Of a stretch of DNA of 64,000 nt, positions 41,098 through 53,000 are shown one piece after another. The notes below the pieces were generated by a model. That model worked only from the letters and a program-made list of their open reading frames with translations, had not been told where the DNA came from and ran no database searches. Source of the stretch: Adiantum capillus-veneris. Its lineage: Eukaryota > Streptophyta > Polypodiopsida > Polypodiales > Pteridaceae. The DNA lies in contig CM043960.1 of NCBI GenBank assembly GCA_014529385.2, forward strand, positions 26,084,396-26,148,395. The letters are read 5' to 3'. Numbering within the stretch: position 1 is the first letter of the stretch; every line of letters starts with the position of its first letter. Both the position numbers and the translations under genes were made by a program.

Positions 41098-44000
41098 GGT
41101 GTTTCTTTCTAGATGCACTGGCCTCAAAGACTGGCGCCCCTTCCGGTATTTCTTTATTATTGATGCTACACAAGGTACAATGGCCGAGGGTCTTCTCTTT
41201 GCAATGCTCCCAAGCAAATCTGTAAGGTGCAGCGGATGTGAATGTTGAACTTTGCTCAAGATGAGTGCTCCGAACTGTGCTCAAGGTTTCTTTTACTTAC
41301 GGAAGGGAGAGCCTTCTGTTCCTTTAGTGAGAGAGTGCAAGTGGTCACAAACGAAGTGGATAAACACTGTGAATGAGGTGCTGAGACTGAGAGATAGAGA
41401 GAGAAGAATACGACACCAGACTGTTGTCAAACCCTCCTCCGAAGGCCCCACTCTCTATGGAGAGAGTGGTCTACTATTGATTGCACAAATCTCTACAATG
41501 CTTTGGACTTGGCGACGATGTCGACGACGATGAGGATGTCGACGAGACGGGCTGAAATCTAAAAACGCTAATGGCTGAAATCTGCAAATCTTTATCTGCT
41601 GAATTCAGACTCTATGTCGATGACGACGATGCGACGACGACGTGCTGAAATCTGCGTTTTCCGGGCTGAAACTGCAAACTTCCGCTGATTCAATTGTGTG
41701 GCGAGGATCTGCTGCGGGAGGGTGAGATCTGCGAGGTTTGGGGGTTCTACTGCGGAGTCTAACTGCTGAAAACTGAAAACGCTGATGCTTCTAGTTGTTT
41801 TGTCGCGACGAATCGGCAAAACGCTAGGAAGTCCTGCTGATCCAGAAACGCTAGGCCTCTTGCTGTCTTGATGCAAAAACACTAGGTGAACTGCTATGCT
41901 TTGCTGTCGCCAGGTTGATCTGCAAGTTGCAAAACGCTGGGTTGATCTGCAATTGCATGAAAACGTTGGTTCTTGGTGGTGGCTAAAAACGCTAGGTTGA
42001 TTGTCGGGGGTCTTGCTTGAGAAGGTGCACTGTTGGACACAAGTCCTTGTTGCCTCTTCTGCCAGAAAGTGCTAGCGCTAGGTTTCCTTATATACCGACT
42101 TGCAAAGTTTGCCCTACCTAGTTTCCCAACAAAAGTCACTTAAAAATAACAAGTGAAAAATGGCTAAAATAGGGAAAATAGGTCTATGCACTGTAAAAAT
42201 TCCCCTGATGGGTTCTAAGTGTAATCTGATGATCATGCTGTGTGCAACTAGAGGGTATGCATCTACTCTAAATGTCTGGACATGCAGGGTCTGCGAATAG
42301 ATTCACAAAGGTGCCAGAACACTTCCTAAGCCAGGTTGATTGAACCCTTGTCATGAAGTGCTTGTCCACATGCACATAGGGTTAGATGTGCACGTGACAA
42401 AATCTGACAGAGAAGAGGCCTTGGCTCTGCTTATAAACGTTTTACGTGAGGCCCTTGACCTAAAAGCAACTGCTATTACTCCTAAAGCTAGCGCCTAGGG
42501 GGCTGCTCCATAAAATGCGGAAATCCCTACGGTTGCCAAGTCAGCAGCTTCCGTGATTTGCATTGAATTCTGCATGACTGGCCATGTGTGCGGGATTTGC
42601 GAGTTGCTTTATTTTATGGGTTTAGGCCCCTTGGTCAGCTTCTATAAGTTGGGAGGGTTAGGCTTATCAAACCTTAACCCTCCGAGCCCCTTCGACCAAT
42701 CTTTTAAGTCGGGAAGGGTTAGGTTTATTAAACTCACCCTCTGAGCCCCTTCGACCAATCTTCAATAAGTTGGGAGGTTAGGCTTAATAAACCTTAACCC
42801 TCTGAGCCCCTTCGACCAATCTGTTAAGTTGGGAAGGGTTAGGTTTATTAAACTCTAACCCTCTGAGTATGCCATGTCACAAACTTGGGACATGGCCTTC
42901 CTTTAGTTTTATTATTTCGCCCTAGCGGCTTGGTTGTATAAATTTTTACAGTGTTGGCACTTTATTGGCACAATCCAACCTTGATTGTTTTGTCAAATGC
43001 CTGAATCACTCAAGCAAAAGCCATCACTAAATTGATGTGCCAGAAATCGACTTGATGCTGCAAAACCATCATGGTGTGGGAAGAACTCTCTGTGCATGAC
43101 CGCTTGTGAGTTATAGGGGTTTGTCACCAGCAAGTGATGCGGCAAATGATGATGTGGCAGCTAGAGTAACGTGGGTATCAAGTCGAAGAGTAGGCTGAGA
43201 ACTAATGCTTTTTTTCTTGTTGTCTGACTTCCCATGTTCCAAGCATTAGAGATCATTCGGTGGCTGCTTTTTAGTCAGAAAAGCACATTTAGTTCATATT
43301 TTTTTAAACCAGATTTTGTGTGCCCAATTTTTTGATTGTGCTTTAGCACCTTGAAAGTAACCCCAAGGGAGGGGTTCAGTTGTAAGGCAGACCAACAGAG
43401 TTTTGCAGAGGCGCACTCTCTTTTGTAAGACTCTTGAATCAATAATGAAAGGATTACTGCAGGGGGTGCCTATATTGGGGGCCGATACTCTCCTCAGGAA
43501 CTCTGCCTGTCATGTGCAGTTGATTATATCTACTTCAGTTGGTTATTTGGCTGTTGGTCTTTCACTTCTCAACGATTCAAGTTCTGTCGAACTCTTCACA
43601 GGCTGTGAAGAGTTTGCAGCTAGCTACTATTTGAGTGATTAAAAGCTGATGGCCCTTTGTGACGAATGGTAGTAAATCAAAGGGTCTCTTATTGAACCTT
43701 CCTATGTGAGATGTTCTGCTTTTTTGGATATCAACAATTATCGGTGGCTTTTGTCATTTGTGACTTTAACCCATGCAAATGATGCTTCCTGTATTTCTTA
43801 ACCTATAGCATTGCTACACCCCCTCCCCGCCCCTTTTCCTCTCTTCCTATGATGATTGCTCCTTAAAATTAAATCTCTTAACTTAAAAACAACCCCTCTG
43901 CCAGTCTTATGTATATCACAGATGACGGCAGAGGGTTTTTGTAGTCCAGTGATTGATCTTAGGAAGTCTCTCTCTAAGATCGTTGACCTGACATCCCCTC

Positions 44001-47000
44001 TTTTTTGTTAGCAGTGATAATTTACATACAATGGAGGTATTAGGTATTCATGCAGCTTGGAACTTTTTGGATGATTATAAGGTCGTTCCTTAATGAAATT
44101 GGCTTTGGGAATGGTGTTTTTGTGTATACTTGAATTGGCAAGAGGGCAGGGCTTTCTTTTATGTCTGTTTGACTAGCAAGGCATTTGAAGAGGAAGGAAG
44201 CCCTAATGTCGAATGCTTTCAACTGCTACAGGTTAGTCATCACCCAATGATTGTTGCTTGCCATTGTGATGGCAAGGGATGGAAGTTCTGGGGTGACAGC
44301 ACTGTTAAAAGTAAATTTTGGGGAAGATCTATACAACTGGATCCTGTCGGCATCCTAACTTTGGAGTTCGAGGACGGTGAAGTTTTCCAATGGAGTAAGG
44401 TGAGGTTCATTTTCAGCTTTCTAATCATGAAAAATTGAATATTTAAAGGTAAGTTCTTTTATGATGGTAAAATAGGCTGCTATTTTTGTTTGATAAGCAT
44501 CAATAAGAAAAGCACATGTCATCAATAGGTCACAACCTCCATATACAATCTTATTCTTGGGAAGCTCTATTGTGATCATTATGGTACTATGCGCATCCAA
44601 GGGAACAGGGAACTTTCATGCCGATTAAAGTTCAAGGAACAGTCTATAATCGACCGAAACCCTCACCAGGTACTTATGCCAGCTATACATTTGATTATGT
44701 TCCTTGCATGGTTGTCAAATAATACTACTCTTTTTTTAACAAGCCTCTACCAACTTCCATTGGTGAAGACTGTGAGATACAAGATCTAGAATAGACAACT
44801 TGAACAACACAACCTTTTGAATAAATTGAACTGAAAGAGAAGATAGAAGGGCTACAGAATCTGACGTATGGGAGGTAGCTTGATTGCTCCTGCACAAGTG
44901 AAAGTTGGTACCCTTGAATATTTACAATTAGCCCCCTTTTCAAAATATTTCTTTGCTATCACACAGCAGCTGAATACAAGATGATTACAACTCGTGATAT
45001 CACAGCCTGAGCAGCACAGAGTGCAGTTGTGCAGAAGATATGATGACAGAAAGTGGCTCCAAAGCCCTGCTTTTATCGGTACTCAGTAGCCTTCAAGGAC
45101 AGCAAAGCATCATATCGGTCTTAAGCTGGGCACCTAGGGCAAAGCAGCCAGAAAAGCAGTAGGGAGAGAAACCTGCATTTTTTAAGTAAAATAGACATGC
45201 CAGCGCTTGATGTTTAGGCTGAGAGATTTGGCCTTTCTTGACCCTCCTTAATTATGGAATCCTTCACAGCATTTGCCTCCTGATTACTGCTGAGATTACC
45301 CTTCACCTTCAGATTGGGCATTATCGGGTGCTGTTGAGGCAATTAGAAATGTAGTAGCTCTTGCACAGATTGTGTATTACAGAATGGATGATTTCATGCT
45401 TCATGCTTCATGCTTCAGATTGTGTATTACAGAATGGATGATTTCACTTTCCTTCAAGGGTGAATCTGGGCTTATCCTGGATTCATCTAGGTAGATTTCA
45501 TGCTTCATGCTCAAGCAAGTAGGGTAATTAAGCTTGCTGCAAGGTTTCAAGTTTTGTGAATTCTGGCTGCATGTTTGTTGTTTAATGCTTCCTCTCAAAA
45601 GTGCTGTACTTTATCTTTAGAAGGCAATAATGAATTACATGCATGAGAGACACCCTATTCTAAGCAACGCTTTGGAAAGGGCAAGAAAAAGGCAAAGAAG
45701 TCTAAATCTTGCCCAGTGAGTGACAGTTCTATAGAGGACTTGTCTACAGACAGTTCAGACTCTGATGAGAGCGACTTTTATGCAAAGAAGAAGAATTTTT
45801 ACAAAGCCAACTAGTATGACTTTCTGAAAGATAAAAGCAAGAAAGTCTGAGAATTTAAGAAGGGTTGACAGTCAATTAAATTTGACACGTTTTCGGGATA
45901 TAGAGATGCTTCGAAGGCTTTGTCTTTTCTACAGCAGTTTGACGTCGCTTTCGCGGGAGGATGCTACTCAGAGCACTGCTGCCTCTTATTTTAAGGGGAA
46001 TGCTCAAACTTGGTGGTCCACACTTCTGTTAAGCAAGATTGCGCCAGTTAAATGGCTGAAATTTTAGAGGCTTTTTATTTCTTTTTGGCTGACTCGAGAG
46101 TATGAACGTGATATACGAACTGCTTGGAACCATCTTTGGATGACCAAGAAAGATACAGTGGGCGCTTATTGCGAGAGATTCTAGAGCTCTTTTCTACCCG
46201 CCTCTTCATTTAAGAAGATCTCGTTCAAGGAACAGATTGAGCGGTTTACCTTGGGTCTACCTAGAGTGATCCTAGATCACTGCTTGGAACAGAAGTCAGC
46301 TTCTATTCAGGAGTTGATGAGTCATGCGAAACGGGGTTTTGCTATCCACTCTGGCAGTCTGACTTACCCCACCGATGAGATCATGACACAAAGAGCTGAA
46401 CAGACTTCAACAAATGAAAGTAGAAAGAGAAAGAGCAACTCAGAAAAGAAAGATGCACGACCCAAGCTTACTCCTCAGGAGAGCTTGCTTCATCAGGGAG
46501 GGGAAGTGCTTTGGATGTGGGGAACTTGGACATATCTCCGCGAAGTGCCCTAAAAAGGCACAGAAAGAACAGAATGATAAGGACGACGAAAGGTTTGAGA
46601 GTTTGAGAGCAGCTGAGGAATGTGGAAGAAAAGGCAAGATGAAATCAAGACTGGTCCCAGATTGCGTGGGTACCGATCCTAGCACGTTGGACGAGAGTAC
46701 AAAACTTTACCGAGCTTGGGGCAAAGTAAAAGACCAAGAAGCCCTGATCTTCTTTGATGGAGGAGCCAAGGCCAACTTCATTTCACCAGAATTGGCGGCG
46801 CGGCTCGAGATCACTCCCGATTGGATGGGACCACTTGCGGAGGCAGTTCTAGCGGCACCCGACACGGACGTAGCCATTACACCTGTCTCATTGGCAAACT
46901 TCGGTTGCATTGTCAGGGGTATTTGGGGCATGAGGACTTTTACATAATGCCTTTGGAAGGTTTTGATGTTCTCTTGGGAATTCCTTGGTACCACAAGAAC

Positions 47001-50000
47001 AACGTTGTGGTCGACTATCGGGCAAGGAAAGCGACATTAACTACAGAGAAGGGCAGAACCATTGTACTTGACATTAAATTGAAGGGCGAGTCTGTCCATA
47101 TTGTATCGGCTTCGGTCATTTCTAAATTAATGAAATCCAGTCTGTTTGTTTACTTGATCTTTATGTAAGAATTGAGTGATGAGGATAGGACAAATATGTC
47201 TAAACTTGATAAAGAACGCCAAGATTTTCTCCACTCTCATGCCGATTGCTTCTCAGAGGGCCTGCCAGGCGAGTCACCACGTGCTCGTCCTGAAGATCAT
47301 ACCATTGTTCCGATTCTTGGAAGCACACCACCGAACCGGCCACCTTATCGTGTGAGCCGAGCACAGAATGAAGAGATTATGAACCAAGTGAAAGACCTCT
47401 CGGAAAAGGGTCTTGTCCAGCCTAGTACTTCACCGTATTGCTCTCCAGTGTTGTTGGTTTTGAAGAAAGACGGATCTTGGAGAATGTGCATTGATTATAG
47501 AGCTCTCAATAAAATCACCATCAAGAATAGATTTCCGATTCCTAGGATCGGTGACATACTTGACAAATTACAGGGATTCTCGTGTTTTAGCAGGATTGAT
47601 TTGAAGAGTGGATATCATCAGATCAGAATCGCGTCGGGAGATGTCTACATGACAGCCTTTCGGACGACTTTTGGGTTATTTGAGTTTTTGGTGATGCCTT
47701 TTGGCTCAACCAATGCTCCTGCGACATTTAATTGGATGATGGATAGGATTTTTTGAGAGTATAGGCTATTTGTTGGCACTTTCTTTGACGATATCATTGT
47801 TTTCTCTAAGAAAAAGGCAGAACAGAGAGATCATCTGCTTTAGGTCTTTCAAGCATTACGAGATCACAAGTTAGTGATCAATGCAAAGAAAAGTGAATTT
47901 TTCCTACTAGAGATACACTTTTTGGGACACATTGTCTCAGCAGCAGGAGTATAGATGGATCCGACCAAGGTAGAGACTATTCGTGATTGGCCCAATTTGA
48001 AGAATGTCCTTGAAGTTAGAAGCTTCTTGGGATTGTGTTCGTACTATAGGCGGTTCATTCAAAAGTTTGCAGAGGTTGCTTCCCCTTTGCATATCTTGAC
48101 ACAGAAAGGAGTCCCTTTCTCGTGGGGACCCACAGAGGTGACTGCCTTTCGGACATTGAAAGATAAATTGACCACGGGACCATTTTTGACTTTGCCGGAC
48201 TTGTAGAAGTCATTTGAAGTATATTGTGATGCTTGTGGTCGTAGTCTGGGTGCGGTCTTAATGCAAGAAGGCCATGTCATTGCTTACGAGAGCCGATTGT
48301 TCTCAAGGCCGGAAATGATAGCAGAGATTTATGAGAAAGAGCTTTTGGCGGTTATCCATGCTCTTACTCAGTGGCGGCATCACCTACTCTGAGTGGATTT
48401 TACTGTCTTTACAGACCATTAGAGTTTGCGCTACTTATTGTCACAGAAGCAGCTATCGGAAAAGCAGATGCGGGGACGAACAGCTTGTCACAGTTTCACT
48501 TCCAGAGATATGGTCGACCAATATGCTACGGATACAGATTTTGCAGACGTTTTCATACGGATACGGGATGGCGAGACAATAGCAGGATATTACATTCGGG
48601 ATGGCTACTTGATGAGGAAAACCATGTTGTGCGTTACACAACCGTTGAGGGAAAAGGTTATGAATGAATGCCATTGTCCGCCTTTTACGGGTCACCACGG
48701 CATTGCTACCACCATGAAAGGGGTAGAGAGATACTTCTCTTGGCCGAGACTCAAGAAGGATGTGAAAGAGTTTGTGCGCAGTTGCTTGGTATGCCAGAAG
48801 GTCAAGTTTGACAGGCATAAAGCACAGGGATTGTTACAACCTTTGCCCATACCCACCCGCCCATGGGAAAGTATTGCAATGGATTTCATTTTTGATCTCC
48901 CGAGAACACAGAGTGGTCACGATGGTATCTGAACTGTTATTGACAGATTTAGTAAGCATGCTCTTTTCATTCCAGTGAAGAAAACAGTCAAGCCGGATCA
49001 CTTAGCCAGACTGTTTGTGGCCCAGATTTTCAGATTACATGGCATGCCTGAGACGATTGTCTCCGACAGGGACCCCAGATTTACGAGTTTGTTTTGGAAG
49101 GCAATTTGGGAGAACATTGGTACGCGGTTGTAGTTCTCTTCATCGTCACCCGCAGACTGACGGGCAATCCGAGATTGCCAGTTCAGTGGTTTTAGATTTA
49201 TTGAAGTCTTATATCTCGGATCAAAAGACTCAATGGAAAAAGTATCTACCTTTGGTGGAATTTGCCTACAATAACACGATACACTCTTCGACGGGGAAGG
49301 CGCCATTTGAGATTGTTGAAGGTGTTGTGAAGGTTCCACCCTTCCTAAGCACGAAAGATAAGATTTTTGAAGCGGATGAGTATACGCGCGACTTAGACAC
49401 GGCTTTTGCCAAGGTCTGCAAGGCTTTGCAGAAATCTCAAGAACGATAGAAAAAGGCAGCGGATCGACATCGTCGCGATTTGAAATTGAAGGAGGATGAT
49501 TGGGTCCTCTTACGTTTTGAGAAGGCACGCCTTAGAAAGAAAAAGGGAAAGGAGAGGCTTTTTCCAAAGCTTAGTATGCGATACTACGGACCTTTCCAGA
49601 TCTCTGAAAAGATCAACGACGTCTCCTTCCGACTGAAACTGCCTGACCCTTGGAGGATTCACAATGCATTCCATGTGAGTCTCTTGAAACCTTTCAAAGG
49701 TGATGTGCCTGACGATGGGGAGCCTGTGAGCAACCCAAAGCTGAGGAAAATGAGGAGATCCTTGTTCCTGAACAGATTTTGGCACATAAGGACACGAAGA
49801 ATAAGGGTGAAGTAAGAAGGCGGTTCTTGGTTAAATTCAAGATCTTGTATTGGATGCGAAGTGGATGGAGGAGGAGGACCTAGCAGATACTCCTCAGATT
49901 GTGAAACTTTACCTTGAAGCTTTTGGTTTAGCATAGTCTACTCCAAATGGAACCCAGAATTCAGCTTGGCTGCAGATCTTGTGCAGTGGGATGCACAAGA

Positions 50001-53000
50001 GGGGAGTTACTCCGCTCCTTTGTCAACAGATGCCTTGATTTTAGAGTACTAGAGATTTTAGAGTACTAGAGTCACTGATGTCTCTTTGACCTTCAGGGAT
50101 ACTGAGAGCTTACAGTATTCTACTGTATGACTTTATGAAATGGAATTCCTGAATATGAAACTGATTTGTTCTTGACTTGTTTTTAAGTGTAGGAACTGAT
50201 AGACGAAATGAGTGCAGCATTTTGGTCTAAATGATCTCGAATAGACATGGTTGCAATAGGGGTTAGTCAATCGGGCATCGATGAGGTTCCGATTGGATCT
50301 AGATACGATTGCTAGCTACATTGCCGATAAATTATGGTCTAAGATCCGAATGAATGTTAAATGTCATGTGATGTCGAGTGATGTCCTGTGATGTCGTGTG
50401 ATGTGACTGTCGATAGGTACATGTGCTAGATGTGTGTTCCTAGTACGTAGGTACTAACAGTCAGTGTCTGCTTAGACGGTTTATGGCCTTTGTCTGTTTT
50501 GTAGGCGTAATCGAGGGCGATTACAATGCTTTTAGGAGGGGGGTATGTCACAAAGTGATGACGTGGCTGCCCGCTCTGCGGAAAACCCTAGCCCTAAAAT
50601 CAGAAACCCTAATTCCGCTGAAACCCATCAGAAACTCTCATTCTGCTGAAACCCTAACCTTGAAATGCTGACTGGCTGGTTGCAGCGTAAAACGCGGAAA
50701 GGCTGCCACGTGGAAGGCTGTATGGACCCTCGTGATTTGCGGCAGCAGTTGGACTTGCTTTTTCCACGCAAGTTGGGAGAAAGAGAGAGAGGGAGCTTTT
50801 TCTGCTTTATTTTTAAAAGCTAAATATGGACAGCTTTTTGGCACTTGCTAAATATCTCTAGGCACGGAACTCCGTCGGGCCAATGTTGAATCAATTGTGA
50901 ACTGTGAATTGTTTTGAAGTGGTTATTTGGTGTTGTCGCTGTAGATTCTTGACTAGGAGTGTCCAAGTCTGTTACACAAGAACTACCTAAATAGAATGTG
51001 ACTTATAGAATCCACATAAAACCTAGTGCTCAGTCTTAAACGTGGGTGTCACAAACTGGTGATGTAGCAGTGTACGGACAAACAGTACGGATGTCCGTTT
51101 CTCATTGACATGCTGACGTGGCAGCGTACGGATCTCCGCAAAACGCACTGACTGTCGTACGGATTTTCTACAGATTACGTTGACCGCTTTTGGTAGTTTT
51201 TGAAGACCAATTGTTTTTGGGAATTAAAGCTTTTGAGTTTAACTGCGTTCGGGCTCTGCTATTGGCATCCCAAGTAATGTTTATAAGTGGCCTTAGGGGC
51301 TTACTCTTCAAGGCATCTGGACGCAGAGTCTGAGAGCGAGCATGCGCATGCTCAATTGTACCTTGCTCACAGATTAATATAAAATTAAATACCGAAAGGG
51401 GCGCTAGTATTTGGGGCCAATATCTCTTGGCACGGAACTACGTCGGGCCGTGTCGATTCTCTTGTGAACTGTGATTTATTTTGAAGTGAGTCTCTGCTGT
51501 GTCGTGGTAGAATCTTGACTTGGGGTGCCCAAGTTTGTTACAGTGATATCATAGCACGACCGATTCTTCTTCTACCGGGAAATCCGATCCCTTATTTCGC
51601 GACACTTATGGATTCCGAAAAGAATCAGTCAACTTCTTCTGCATCTGTTGATGCGGGAAGAGACTATGCAAAAGATTCAAACGAATTAATAGAGGAAGAG
51701 TACGGGCCTCCGCCTACTCAGTATGAACTTCAAGAGATACAGCGTTGACAGCAGGTTGACGAGTGCACAAAGCAGATGATTAATTTTGCGAAAGACCATC
51801 AGTTTGCAAATTTTTTTCTCAGCAATCCATTGCTGAAGTGCACACTCAGTGGTAGAAAGCCACTGATCCACCAATCAAACTGGCACTCAAGAAACCTCCT
51901 CCTCTGAGGATGTTTACGGAACAAGAACTTCAAGAGGTGGTTCAGACTCAGATCAGTCAGCTTTTGGACACGAAAAATCAAATAAAAAAGAAAGTGAAAA
52001 AGTGTAAGAAGAGGACTGACTATCCTGAAACATAGATATCGTCCAATTTCTGCTAGCTCTACGGAGGAGTCATTCTTTGACAGTTCGGATGTGATGACCA
52101 TATGTTTTATGCAAAGAAGAAGCACTTCTATAGAGCCAACCAATATGGTTTTCTCAAAGACGAGCATGAAAGCAAAAGAATTTAAAGGTGGACAATCGAT
52201 AAAATTTGAATCCTTTTTTGGAGTCCGAGATGCTCCTAGGGCTTTGGCCTTCATCCAACAATTTGACATAGCCTTCTCTGGAGGGCATTACTCAGAACAC
52301 TCCAAGATTAGGAGGGCAACATCTTTTCTCAAAGGAAATGCTCGAACATGGTGGTCCACTCTTCTTTTGAGGGAAAAAGCTCCAGCAAGTGGTTAAAATT
52401 CAAAAGGCTCTTTATTTCTTCTTGGCTGACTTGGGAGTACGAACAGGATATAGGAACTGCTTGAAACCATCTTCGGATGACCAAGGGAGATTCTTCGGAC
52501 GCTATTGCGAGAGGTTTTGGGACTCTTTTCTACCAACCTCTTCATTTAAGAAGGTCACTTTTAAGGAACAAATTGAGCGGTGTTGCTGCGGACTCCCTAC
52601 AAAGATTCGAGACTACTACCTGGAACAAAAGTCAAATTCTATCCAAGAATTAATGGGTCATGCGACACGGGGTTTCTCGATACATTCGGGAAATTTTACT
52701 TACCCCATTGATGAGATTGTGACTCCAAGAACTTGACAGACCTCTGACAATGAGAGTAGAAAGAAGAAGAGTTCCCAAGAAAAGAAGGATAAGGATACAC
52801 GACCCCGACTGACTCTTTGAGAAAGGGATAACTATATCAAAGAAGGGAAGTGTTTTGATTGCGGGAAACAAGGGCACATCTCCGTAAGGTGCCCCAAAAA
52901 GGCACAAGGACAGAGTGAAGACATGTCACAGAGTTCTAGAGCAGCAGAGGAACGTGGCAGAAAAGGCAAGATGAAAGCAGGACTGATACAAATTGCATGG

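Larger units (their letters stand above)
40990..42881 (-). repeat. LTR of family H, minus strand, split by a solo LTR
   Basis: On the minus strand it starts TGTGACATGGCATACTC at 42881. It includes a TATA-like CTTATAAACG (+ 42438), the conserved core (GGCGCCCCTTCCGGTATTTC, + 41132) and a long (GA)n tract (41029-41095). Its 3' end near 41000 is not clear. The family-G solo LTR (41221-42399) interrupts it. Confidence 0.65.
8925..44231 (+). other. ORP: ORP intron 5, 35.3 kb, filled with nested LTR retrotransposons
   Basis: The donor at 8925 (GTTTGT) and the acceptor at 44231 (TGCTACAG) join FSEK to VSHHP in phase 0. Non-repetitive intron sequence probably remains at 8925-9330 and about 42890-44231. 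The rest is LTR elements in both orientations, detailed separately. Confidence 0.9.

Noticed and set aside
42640-42870. Telomere-like repeats (TTAGGG/CCCTAA similarity)
   Set aside because: The GGGTTAGG motif occurs once per 58-bp unit inside an LTR, so it is not a tandem telomeric heptamer.
50977-51041. Elements C and D as one element with three LTRs
   Set aside because: D has its own TSD (GTGGG) at both ends, and 65 bp of unrelated DNA separates the C 3' LTR from the D 5' LTR.
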